From assembly GCF_964355755.1 (NCBI RefSeq), contig NC_092678.1, forward strand, positions 8,094,922 to 8,158,921: DNA of 64,000 bases, given 5' to 3'. The translations under genes were made by a program, and so were the position numbers. Shown in pieces: positions 1-9,840 of this stretch. How positions within the stretch are numbered: position 1 is the stretch's first letter; each line of letters begins with the position of its first letter. The notes beneath the pieces were generated by a model that saw only the letters and a list, made by a program, of their open reading frames with translations, was not told where the DNA came from and did no database searches. The DNA is from Antedon mediterranea. Its lineage: Eukaryota; Echinodermata; Crinoidea; Comatulida; Antedonidae.

Positions 1-588
1 TTTGTAAGTTTAAGTTTCGATCATCCTTGATTGATACCATCCATTGTGTACAGCATTATGCTAGCCTAAAAGATGCGATTAGCGCTGTTCGCCCGACTAT
101 AATAATATAGATTAGTTGGAAGCTTTTAATTATATTATAACTTTATATATTATGATTGACATTCATCGTATTCTGTGGTAGATTTACCCACGATATTGTA
201 GTTTATGTGATCAACATTTTAGTAGTTCATGTGTAGTTAGTTTAGCTATGTAATTGGAAACTTATATTTCAATATAGAATTCTTCATGGATAGACCAGGG
301 AGTTGTTATTACTCCCTGGATAGACCATGTGAGTTATCACGACGGCGTGCAGAATTATGTTCGTTACGCTTGACTGAGCACAAGTAGTGCGCAGCTGCAG
401 AATAGGCCAATAAGATTGTTTATATGTTATATAAATGAATTGACTATAGAAATCATCAGTATGTACAATACAGTGCTTTAATAATTAGTATTTTGATGCT
501 AATTCTTGTTTATTTTTTCTATTAAATTTCAGTTAAAACCGTTTGACACAATAACGCGTTACAAGTTTCTGTTATTTGCCTTTTACAC
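1..588. other. AT-rich flank, no gene seen
   Basis: I see no coding exon or RNA gene here. The only local structure is a repeated TGGATAGACCA motif around 287-325 and a short hairpin (GGGAGT/ACTCCC) between the two copies. It may belong to the foldback-type element whose right end lies at 2005, but no left terminus is visible in the window. Confidence 0.5.
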
Positions 589-599
589 GTGACTGGAGG

Positions 600-1045
600 T
601 CACAATATCAGATCTCCAATTTTCGATATTTTTTTATTTGAATTGTGTTTTAATGTGCTTACTAACATATTGAAAGAAAATATATGTTATCAAGATAAAA
701 ATTGCAGTGCACTATATACAAATTGTCATTTTTGTATTCTTAAAAATTGCAATAAAAATACATTTTTTGGGGTAAGGGGTAAGAATAACCCAAGAATCAA
801 ACATCTAATTAGTATGTTCTTGGTATCGTTGTGTAGCATTTTGATTCTTGGGTTATTCTTATACATGTTACCCACTACCCCAAAAATGTCTTTTTATTGC
901 AATTTTTAAGAATTAAAAAATGACAATTTTTATACAATGTACTGCAATTTTTTATCTTAACACACATTTTCTTATTAAATATGTTAGTAAGCACAAGTAA
1001 AAGACAATTCAAATAAAAAAATATTGAAATATTGAGATCTGATAT
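600..1045. repeat. ~430 bp long palindrome (foldback repeat), centre near 815
   Basis: The left half, from about 600 to 800, is repeated as reverse complement from about 830 to 1045. Matching pairs include AGATCTCCAAT/ATTGAGATCT at the outside, GTGCTTACTAACATAT/ATATGTTAGTAAGCAC further in, and GGGTTATTCTT/AAGAATAACCC near the centre. No transposase is encoded. The open frame across it is a by-product of the AT-rich repeat. The transcript or single strand would fold into one long hairpin. It resembles a MITE or a subterminal part of a foldback element. Confidence 0.8.
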
Positions 1046-1199
1046 TGAAATTTATCTAGTTTTGTCAAAAATGTGCATTTTTTAAAAAGGTCAGTGAACT
1101 TTTGACCTTAATAATCATTCTATTAATTTTATTTAAATTCTATATTACTAAAAATGTAATTAAAATTCTACACAACGATACGAAGAACATAATAATTAG

Positions 1200-1385
1200 A
1201 TGTTTGATTTTTGGGTTATTCTTATCAATGTTACCCGCTACCCTAAAACCTACCCCAAAAATGTCTTTTTATTGCAATTTTTAACAATTAAAAAATGACA
1301 ATGTACTGCAATTTTTTATCTTAACACACATTTTCTTATTCAATATGTTAGTAAGCACAAGTAAAAGACAATTCAAATAAATAAA
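1200..1385 (+). repeat. Direct repeat of the right half of the 600-1045 palindrome
   Basis: The segment beginning TGTTTGATTTTTGGGTTATTC and ending near CAATTCAAATAAATAAA repeats 840-1020 in the same orientation. It has small indels, for example an extra CTAAAACC near 1243. It therefore extends the palindrome into an inverted-plus-direct repeat block that adjoins the foldback end at 1383-2005. Confidence 0.75.
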
Positions 1386-2005
1386 TTTTAACTTAAAAAT
1401 TATGATAAGTTTTTTTGTTTCGTTTTCTTTCTGTTTTTATATTTGTACTATTATTGTTGCTCTTTTGGCGCTCCATAGAAACAAAAACATTGAGCATGGG
1501 GCCGGAGCTCGAGGAGTTACATTACAGTAGACAAAGAAACACGTCATGGGAAAGGATTTATTTATTTGTTATTATGTGTTTCTCCTTCTGAAAGTACTTA
1601 TAAGTCCTAATTTTAAAGTGTGGTATTCAGGATAAAGTTAGTCAACAAATTTGGAGTCAAAATACAAGAAAGGCAGGTGCGTAAGAAAAACATCCTCTGA
1701 ACCAACACATTGGAGTAAACATACCAACAAACAACCCGTCAAGTTTGTTTGTTGTAAAGAAAAAATATACATTTACTCAACGGGCGAAAATAATGTGAGT
1801 TTATCTATGTTTTGCGGTAGTATTAAATTATATTTATGGTAATAAATGAAACCTACTGTGTTTAAAATTATGTATGGATAAACAAGTATTGTTTTTAAGC
1901 TTTAGTATATCTTAGAATTTGTAATCTTAGGTCTTGGGTCTTAGCTTTCGTGATCTTAGGTCTTAGGGGGTCTTAGCTTTCGTGGTCTTAGGTTTCGTGA
2001 CACCC
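1383..2005 (+). mobile_element. Foldback-element terminus (copy A, right end)
   Basis: This block matches, in reverse complement, the left arm of the 8.1 kb foldback element (55684-56310). It shares the tract with the GCTCCATAGAAACAAAAACATT motif, the GTGTGGTATTCAGGATAAAG tract and the terminal runs of TTAGCTTTCGTGATCTTAGG. It ends in TTTCGTGACACCC at 2005, the same terminus as at 63817. The flanking 10 bases, TTACATAAAA, would be the target-site duplication if the other end were found. That end is not in the window, so this is half of an element or a truncated copy. Confidence 0.8.
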
Positions 2006-3584
2006 TTACATAAAAATATGAAAATATCAATCCGTGCGCGATATATATTGGGATTTATAATGGGCCGCTAAAATTATTAGAATCGACTTATTTTTCACAT
2101 TTTTAACTGTTTAAAGACGAAAAAATATCACAATAGGTCCATATAATATTTATTTTTACATAAAATGTAGTTGTGTAAGGTCCTTAAATTAGGTCAAAGA
2201 AACGTAGGCCTCGTGTCTTTAATTACTGTCTGGAGAATCTAATTTTTAAATTTACATTGTTTTATTTTGATCAAATAAACTACTAGACTTTGTTTGAAAT
2301 TTAAAGTTCAGATCTTGATCTGGCTTACGGAAGTTGCCATCTTCCATTTTCCTGCTACTGTACTACTTCTTTTTTATATATAGGATATCAGAATGTTTGT
2401 AAATGTTAACAATGCATGACAGCATTAGACATTGAATTTCATTATGTTATTTCCATAAACTCTTTAATACCTTACTTTATGCTGTAAGCATCGCTCTATG
2501 CTCTTACAGGAAGATAAACTGAAACAATATTTATTTCGCTTACCTGATAACTAACGAACTCCTGATTTCACAGAATAATGCAAAATATTTAATAACTATA
2601 GGTGAATGAATGGGTTTATTTTGATGGATCTTTTATCTTTATAAAAGAAAACTAATAAAAATCTGGCCTACAGTAGCTGCTTTAAACCAACCAGAAATAG
2701 GTAAAAATCAGGAGGCGATAGAGAAATACTTACATTAACATTTTTACTAAACAGTCCTTTCCAAATAATGGTGCATATTGATAACGTTCAGTCCATACAC
2801 AAATTCATCATTAGTGTGCCGCTGATGAAATATTTATTTTCCTCATTTTGACAATGTGGTATGGAAGAACATAGGATAACTACCAAAACCGCAAATGGTA
2901 GTCATCTAATATTATATGACGTTTGTCATGAAAATCATGAATCATGAAGTACTGCAGGTACTGTATTTTGGGATATATTTTTTTCTTTTTTGCTTCTGCT
3001 GCAGAATCCAATTTAAAAACATTCACCTGCTCGGCGGTAATGCTGAGTGACTGTGAAGTCTAATACTTACAGCAGCGATTTCAAGTTACGCGAGGTGACC
3101 GCTTACGGGAGGTTCTGACGATAGAGGGCCAAAATCACGTATTATGGCTATGCACAATATTTTTCGGCATTCTTAACGCAACAGGCCTCTTCCCTATATT
3201 CTCCAGCTGATTGTATTTTATTGTTTATGACCGGGTGGTTTATTATTATTTATGATTTTCAGACAAATTGGTCAGTCAAAATCTGTGTAGTTTTCTCATA
3301 GCATCTAAAAAACACAGGAATGTTCTTCACAGAAATATATTTAAAACCGCTTCGAAATAAAGCTACTGTAATATAATAATTAATATATAATATTACCATA
3401 CAAAAATCTAATTTGTAGTAAAATTTAAAAAAAAGTGGCTGACGCCGTGGCTGCTTACCGGGGGTATAGCCGCTTACAGGAGGTATCAAATGCACTAATT
3501 AATTAGATACGAAGAATAAACAAGCTTTTGAAAGTGGGAGGTGGCCGCTCAGGAGGTTGAACTGGTGTGTAGATGCAAAAGTAT
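2006..3584. other. Intergenic, AT-rich, nothing recognised
   Basis: I see no exon-like, tRNA-like or element-terminal sequence in this stretch. A 78-codon minus-strand frame near 3.3-3.5 kb has no recognisable domain and ordinary AT-rich composition. Confidence 0.5.
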
Positions 3585-3733
3585 TGTAACGTTTTTAGAT
3601 TAGGTCACGTTAAGAACCTCCGGGTTCGGCAGCAGGTGTGTCCCACCGACTTATCTAGTTGGTCTACGTCAAAATAATCAAATAAAAGACTACACAATAA
3701 ATCCGGTTCCAATTGCTTTATTCAAAATTCATA
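3585..3733 (-). mobile_element. 3' part of the minus-strand gypsy 3' LTR, split by an insertion
   Basis: Read on the minus strand, the LTR runs from TGTGATGAAAATG at about 7474 down to 7274. It is interrupted by a TA-flanked element and resumes here, ending in CGTTACA at 3585, so it has TG...CA termini. The sequence GAATAAAGC near 3720-3727 on the minus strand is a plausible polyadenylation signal. Together the two pieces give an LTR of roughly 350 bp. No second LTR copy of this element is present in the window, so the boundaries are inferred from the termini. Confidence 0.6.
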
Positions 3734-3894
3734 GTCCAAGAGCATTAGTTCATAAGTATAGGCAGACCCGGACATTTCTGGTAACAAGCTAATTTTTTCA
3801 GGAAAGGTCCAGAACTATGATTGGAACATCATACTAAAAGTCCTGAAAAATCCTCCTTGTGCTCTCCGAGAAATTCAAGATGGCCTCCAAAATG

Positions 3895-4345
3895 GTTTCC
3901 ATTTTAATTAGTCTATAACTTTGTAACCGCTTGTCATAGAGTATTGATTTTGGTGTCAAATAGTTCACAGTATATACTTTCCTATTTGCTCTAACAGAAA
4001 ATTTTGTAAAAAAATGGACGCTACTACAGTTTCTGGTAGTTTGACCTTTGACCTGGTCTTATCATATCTCGGTAATGGCTTGTCATAGAGAATTGAGATT
4101 AGGCCCAAATTGTTCAGAACATGCATATTTATATTTGGTGTAATAAAATATTTTATCTCAAAATGAACGGAAGTGAGGTTATTGACCTCTTATTGACCTA
4201 TTAAAATATCTTTTACCGTATCTCAAGAAATATTTACCGTATAACGTTACTTTTGGTGTCAAATTGTTTGGAACCTATACATTTCTATTTAGTCTAATAC
4301 AACATTTTGCCCTAAAATACTCGAAAGTAAGTTAAATTATTGAAA
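3895..4345 (+). repeat. Three diverged ~125-150 bp tandem repeats inside the TIR element
   Basis: The motif series CTTGTCATAGAG...TTGGTGTCAAAT...TTTCTATTT...CTAATACAACATTTTG recurs near 3930, 4078 and 4232. Each copy is followed by a purine-rich segment containing AAAATG or AAAATAC and GTTATTGA-like sequence. The copies are diverged but clearly in register. Confidence 0.6.
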
Positions 4346-7120
4346 ATTAAACAAATCAAAGAGCTGCATAGTCAATAACTAAGTTGGTTAATTAAAAAAA
4401 AAAATGGGTTATTCCACAACAAGCGTTACATTTTATTGGGTAGTTGAAGAGTGTTTTGTTGTTTTCAACAATAACCTTGAGGGTAAATTTTACTTTGATA
4501 GAACAAAGAATATCGGTAACACTTGTTACAAAAAATGGACATGAACTAAAAACAGGGAAACGTAAATTCTCATACTAGTTATGGTTGAAATGTTATTGCT
4601 ACAAAATGTCACCCATATGTAGATGTCATGAATACATTTTAAATGCTTTATTCGTCTTTAACTCGCGTTACATACGCGAATTAGTGCTTTGTTGAAATCA
4701 CGTCGTTGTTTTTGTTATTTTATTATTTTTGTTCATAAAAGTATAACTTTTATGTAATTTAGGAAATGTATAGACTTTATGAACTCACACTCACGTCATA
4801 TTGCGAATTTTGGACAAAAAGTGTTTTGAGAGCGCTTTTGATTTAAACATTAGCGCGAGCCTATCTTTACCGCTGAGAATTGTATTGAGAAACCCGAAGA
4901 CTTCACGCGAGCGAGGCGAACTGACTAAGAACATTATTACTATAGATTTTCACTTCATACACGCTTATTATTGAACAATAGTTAGTATAAATATCTGCTA
5001 GTTAATTAGAGACATTCGATGTTACTAAGAATACTAAAGAAATTACTTATAATACAAATTTAAAAGATTTATAACGATTATAGTTTAGGTAACATTCGCC
5101 CATTAACAATGAAAACAAACAAATCCTGCGTAGGAAATCGCGGAACTCTAAAAACTTTGTTTTAATATCACGCTAAAATTGTTTCCGAATTTTTAAATAC
5201 ATATTTGTAAATATTATGTTAAATTTCAATATCTTTACTTTTAATCCTCAAAAAATCAAAATGTTGATATTTTTTAAAAGAATTTTATGATCATTTGAAA
5301 TCGGGTATATTTACTATCGATCGCGCTCCGCCGGTGCCCGAGTAGGTGTGTACGCGTCGCTTTTGCAGGCTCTATTCCCAGTAGCGAGTTTCGGTCGCGC
5401 TAACATAAGCAATGTTTTCTGCATTTACATGCATTAGGGGTAAATTATGTTTAATTGTTTTTACCGCATAACAAAATTCCCAAATTTATTTCTTTTCTTG
5501 CCTAACCGTTTCTGTCACCCTAAAATCAAATGCTTTAACTGCATAATTTTAAGCGACAATAATATACAAATAGGCCTACTATAATTTGATCACTTCTGCG
5601 CAATACTTTAAAGTTGTTGTATACAATTATTTTAAGAATATAAATAAAAACACACAGAAACTAATAAAATGGCAACTAATTGAAAAGTCAAACTCATTTA
5701 TTTCATCAATTAAATATTTGAAAAAAATCAAATCAAGTAAGGTACTGCTGTGTAGGCCTTAAATATGATTACTGTATTTTTTTAGTTTTAATTTGTATAA
5801 TGACCTAGGCCTAATAATATAGTACTAACAACATGTTTATTTCTAAAGGCAAGAATAACAAACAGCTTATTTATTTACCTTCAATATTAAATCTATGAGA
5901 AACCTCAATTATGAGAATCATTTAAATTTCTGTCACCGTACATTTCATTATAATGAAAACCTTTAATTTAAAAGACATTTAATTAATAAGAGCTGGTCAA
6001 ATTTTTTTTAATGTCAACATGCTGTCCATAAATAGCCGCTTTCAAGTGATGCAAATGTTTTCTGGAGTCAAATCCTATAAAAAATATAGAAATATAAAAA
6101 GTATGTTAATTTAAATATGTATTTGAAAGATGGGCTAGAGGTATAGGCCTACTGCATGATAAATTAGGCTGAAAAACCTAGCATGTGGTCTTAGGACTAC
6201 TACAAGGCCTAGCTTGTTGTTTTAAATCCCATAAAACGTTTGAATTTAATACAAGTACAAAATCTAATTTATATAGAGTTGTAAAGTGTGGTACATTCAG
6301 TACATTAATTAAAATAAATGAGAATGGGGCCTAATATTAATAAATAAACATGTAAAAAAATTGGCCTAAACGACTACGTGTGTATCTTATACGCATTGAT
6401 TAACACGCAGTACGCGTTGGACCATCAAGGCTAGGCCCAGCTTCGCACAAACCACCGTTATACATGTGATTTGTTTACCTATTTCAATCGCCATTTAAAA
6501 AATACCTGAAAATATCAACATGCCCATTTTTTGTCAAACGAATATTTACCTTACATAGTAACTTTTTATTTAGTCACTCGTTTACTCAAAAATTGAGGAA
6601 TTTTTTTATGGTCTCGTAAAAATGTACAATATTATTATTGATAAAAACCGTATAAAATCTAACAAAAAGAAGAGCAAATTCAATGATTACCTGACACGAT
6701 CATAACTGCTATCCTGTTCCACAAACCAAGTCACATGCTTCTTCAACCCTTGCTTTAATTATTCTCATGAATTATTCATAAGGAACTATAATTTAAGGCT
6801 TTCAATTGGTTAAAAAAGTTTAACCCTATTAAAATTTTAAATTCACATCATTTCCGGGTGATGTTGTCGCGCTTCGATGAATCTCAGAAATCACAAATGA
6901 CCGCTAGAGGGCTCACTACTTTTTGTCTAGTCTAAATGAATGTGAACTGTGAAAATGAAATGTTCAGGTCATATACATTTCGCATGAAAATGCCCAATTG
7001 GCAAACACTACAGTATGTACATGGCATATATTATACTCAGGATTGTCAGAAACAAATGTAAAGACCATTTTATTTGTAAAAATAATGTATTTTAAAACAT
7101 GAAACCAGGTCATTCCTTGT
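4346..7120. other. Interior of the TIR element, no gene seen
   Basis: The interior is AT-rich, has no long open frame with a recognisable domain, and shows no splice-bounded exon that I can support. It appears to be non-coding element filler or captured sequence. Confidence 0.5.
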
Positions 7121-7273
7121 TTTAAAAGAGAATGCACCCTTGAATTTCTCGGAGAGCACAAGGAGGATTTTTCAGGACTTTTAGTATGATGTTCCAATCA
7201 TAGTTCTGGACCTTTCCTGAAAAAAATAGCTTGTTACCAGAAATGTCCGGGTCAAACCCTAATGCTCTTGGAC

Positions 7274-7474
7274 TATCACCCTTCATAATCGAAGTAAATC
7301 AATGAAATATCCACAAGACAAAGTATAAAAATTACAGGTACAGTACAACAATATGAGAAGGAGGCTCATGCATCCGTTCAGGTCCAGTGCTCTGAATCGA
7401 CACTCACACATGGCCCGGGACATCCCTTATAAATGAACCATAATTAACTGTAGAGGGCGCATTTTCATCACATT
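7274..7474 (-). mobile_element. 5' part of the minus-strand gypsy 3' LTR
   Basis: On the minus strand the element runs ...AAGGTGGGGGTAA then TGTGATGAAAATGCGCCC. The purine-rich run GTGGGGGTAA immediately before TG is the likely polypurine tract, so the LTR begins at about 7474. It continues to the TA at 7274, where the 3.5 kb element is inserted. Confidence 0.6.
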
Positions 7475-7657
7475 ACCCCCACCTTAGAGAGATTCGTCCC
7501 TTGAATCTTGTGAAGTCGAATCCAAAGGAACAAAGTTAAACAAACTAAAATAAAAATACAAATATAACGAAATGTAGCTAGATATAATGTCTTTAAAGAA
7601 CTAAAATCGATAAGTCCGCTTGATTGTCTCCACCTTCGTTATCCGACCATCTTCCAT

Positions 7658-8031
7658 CTAATGCTTAATCGCCACTTCCTTGACTACTTCTCTCACTCTG
7701 CTCATCAGCCCTGGATGCAAGGCGGACCCTTGATCAGAAGACTCTGTGTCAATTGGCTCTGTCAATTGCTTCCTCTGCTCCAAGCTAAGGTATGACGGCT
7801 TTCCACCACTAAGCCTCCTCACTTTCACTTTAGGCTGCGGGGGGTCACTCAGGACCGAGTCTACTAGAGACTGTGACCCCGGAGAGAGCGTCAATACATC
7901 CGCATCACCCGGCAGGGACTGAGGTTCAGGCTCCCGTCTCTTAAAACTATGGGTTCTTTTCAAGTGACTGTGCAGCTTCTCAGCCGTCTTGAATATCCCC
8001 TTACAGACTTCGCACTGATGTCCTTTCTTTT
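7658..8031 (-). pseudogene. C-terminal tail of gypsy Pol with a C2H2 zinc finger (fragment)
   Basis: This open frame lies just upstream, in element sense, of the gypsy LTR. It carries one classical C2H2 finger with spacing C-x2-C-x12-H-x4-H near its start, then a low-complexity Pro/Ser-rich tail, and ends at a stop at 7658. It is the downstream continuation of the integrase frame at 13777-14755, from which it was separated by the Gmr1-like insertion. About 100 codons that should carry the integrase C-terminal domain are missing between the two. A C2H2 finger at this position is an accessory feature. It could alternatively be a captured host exon. Confidence 0.6.
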
Positions 8032-8102
8032 CAGCAGTGTACGTCGCGTGGAAATATATACGCCTGAGAAAGCTCGGAACCAACTAAAATATATTCACTA
8101 CA
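8032..8102 (+). repeat. Truncated 5' LTR of the Gmr1-like element
   Basis: 8032-8102 matches the last ~71 bp of the 3' LTR (13706-13776), ending in CACTACA, with only a G/A difference near 8077 in its last 65 bases. About 330 bp of LTR that should precede it are absent. The flanking gypsy element has also lost sequence, so a deletion across this junction is likely. Confidence 0.85.
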
Positions 8103-8118
8103 TGGTGGCAGCGGTGAA
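8103..8118 (+). promoter_or_regulatory. Candidate primer-binding site
   Basis: TGGTGGCAGCGGTG directly follows the LTR end CACTACA, the expected position for the tRNA primer-binding site. It begins with TGG as expected for pairing to a tRNA CCA end. The tRNA species was not determined. Confidence 0.6.
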
Positions 8119-8147
8119 AATTTTTGTTTACATGATTTAAGTATCAA

Positions 8148-8170
8148 GAAGAAGAAGAAGAAGAAGAAGT
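8148..8170 (+). repeat. (GAA)n microsatellite in the leader
   Basis: About seven tandem GAA trinucleotides lie in the untranslated leader between the primer-binding site and gag. Further scattered GAAGAAG runs continue to 8370. Confidence 0.9.
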
Positions 8171-8649
8171 GACAGTGCCTACTCTACGGGCCTGTTAAAT
8201 CAGTAACCAAAAAGTTAAATGGTTACGAAGATCTGGATTCCTGACAGTTTTTATACCGTGCGTTGTTTGGATATTACAACGAAGAAGAAGTACTGTTGAG
8301 CTCAAGACTGCTGGATATTCATCGGAGATACTGTAGGCCTATATATTCACCGAGGTCTGAAAGAAGAAGACTGAAGTAACAGAAGGAAGCCCAGTAAATT
8401 TGGAGAAGACTTGCAAAGCTGATTTTGTAAACTATTTTTATTTCGAAAGTAAATTTTTGTACGGAGCGAACTTGGAACGTTGTTTGTGACTTTGAAGTAA
8501 ATTAATGTCTTATATTGTATTGCATTTAAAAATTTATGTGGATTTCATATTTTTTACATATCTGAATGGAATCAAGGTAATACAAATACTTTTATAACAT
8601 ATTTTGTATACATAAGTTTACATATTTCATTAGTAAAATTGTTATTAGC

Positions 8650-9840
8650 ATGACAACTTTAAGATCGGGTAAAAATATAGATAAGACTATGTCAGAAAAA
8701 GATACTAGGGAAGATATGGTTGACCAAGAAAAGGTTGACCAAGTCAATGAAATGTATGATAACATGGCTAGGGATATTGATTTGCCCGAAATACCCGGCG
8801 GTATGCCTAAAGATATGATGCTCGAATATTTTCGAATGAAGTTCGAGGCCGAGGCCGAAAACAAAAAGTTAGAATTACAATACCAACAAGACCAATTAAG
8901 ATTAGAAGCAGATATAGAGCAAAGAAAAATTGAATCACAAGAAAGAGTGAAAATGATGGAATTAGAAAATAGGTCTAGCTACAGTAATGCTAGGAATATA
9001 GTAGATGAAATGAAGGTAAAGGTTCCTACTTTGAAGGAATCAGATGATATTGATATATATTTTAGAACATTTGAACACTTGGCAGAAGCCACAGGTTGGG
9101 ATAAAAATACGTGGTCCGCTAGGTTAGCACCTGAACTGTCTGGTAAAGCTAGGACAGCATATGCATCCTTAACCGTAAAAGAATGTGTAGATTATGATAC
9201 CTTAAAGAAGGCAATCTTAGAAAAGTATGATGTGTCCGCAGAGACCTACAGATTTAAATTTAGAAATTCGAACAGAGTTAAAGATATGTCCATCAGGGAA
9301 TGGCTGAATGAGCTCTCCCATTATTTAAAATGTTGGATGAAATGTGCTAATGTAAAAGAAGATGATGCTGCAGGCATTATTGAAATGATTATAATGGAAC
9401 AGGCACTTGATAAAATGCCTGAAGATCTGAGGCTTTATCTTAGAGATAAACAAGTAAATAAGAGCTATGATATGGCTATGATAGCCGATGATTATATAGC
9501 TAATAGAGGTGGCCGTGGCTATTGGAATGCCGTAAATTCAGAAAATAAGCCTACGTATTATAAGGGCCAAGAAAATAGTAAACCTAAGAATAGTACGACT
9601 CAGAATAACCCTGGAGCTAGGCAGCAAGGATACAATAGGTATCGCGGAAGGGGAGGCAAATTCCATAACTATGGTAGAAATTTCCAACGGAGAGAACCTT
9701 CAAATGAATGGATTAATGGCCTATGCTTTAATTGTAAGGAGAAGGGACATAAAATAGGGGATTGTCCTAAGATGGTAGCAAAAGGAAAGACTAGTGACAC
9801 TAAGAAGGGGCCCGAATGTGAAAGATGGCTTAAGATGTGA
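8650..9840 (+). CDS. gag: Gag of the Gmr1-like element
   Basis: An intact 396-residue frame starts at an ATG about 550 bp after the primer-binding site. The N-terminal third is highly charged and predicted coiled coil (Glu/Lys/Gln-rich, about residues 60-110). The middle is a retrotransposon capsid-like region. An Arg/Gly/Asn-rich basic stretch precedes a single CCHC zinc knuckle (C-x2-C-x4-H-x4-C) near residues 359-372. Gag forms the cytoplasmic particle and binds element RNA. The frame ends within a 47-base overlap with the next frame, which lies in +1 relation, so Pol is probably expressed by frameshifting. Confidence 0.85.
   Translation: MTTLRSGKNIDKTMSEKDTREDMVDQEKVDQVNEMYDNMARDIDLPEIPGGMPKDMMLEYFRMKFEAEAENKKLELQYQQDQLRLEADIEQRKIESQERVKMMELENRSSYSNARNIVDEMKVKVPTLKESDDIDIYFRTFEHLAEATGWDKNTWSARLAPELSGKARTAYASLTVKECVDYDTLKKAILEKYDVSAETYRFKFRNSNRVKDMSIREWLNELSHYLKCWMKCANVKEDDAAGIIEMIIMEQALDKMPEDLRLYLRDKQVNKSYDMAMIADDYIANRGGRGYWNAVNSENKPTYYKGQENSKPKNSTTQNNPGARQQGYNRYRGRGGKFHNYGRNFQRREPSNEWINGLCFNCKEKGHKIGDCPKMVAKGKTSDTKKGPECERWLKM

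Larger units (their letters stand above)
3734..7273. mobile_element. 3.5 kb non-autonomous TIR element with TA target duplication
   Basis: The ends are inverted repeats of about 145 bp. 3734-3880 (GTCCAAGAGCATTAG... to ...GAGAAATTCAAG) matches the reverse complement of 7140-7273, apart from an indel of about 14 bases. Both ends are directly flanked by TA (3732-3733 and 7274-7275). Removing the element with one TA reconnects the two halves of the gypsy LTR. The interior is AT-rich and holds no recognisable transposase. A TA duplication is typical of Tc1/mariner-type elements, but the terminal bases are not the usual ones, so the superfamily is left open. Confidence 0.8.

Noticed and set aside
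589-909. 106-codon protein
   Set aside because: It spans the centre of a long palindrome, is AT-rich and has no domain.
6964-7197. 77-codon minus-strand frame
   Set aside because: It covers the terminal repeat of the 3.5 kb TIR element and has no domain.
8038-8102. A 65-bp LTR as the full LTR of the Gmr1-like element
   Set aside because: A polypurine tract and TG start at 13362-13373 show that the true 3' LTR is 404 bp; the 65-71 bp shared segment is only its end.
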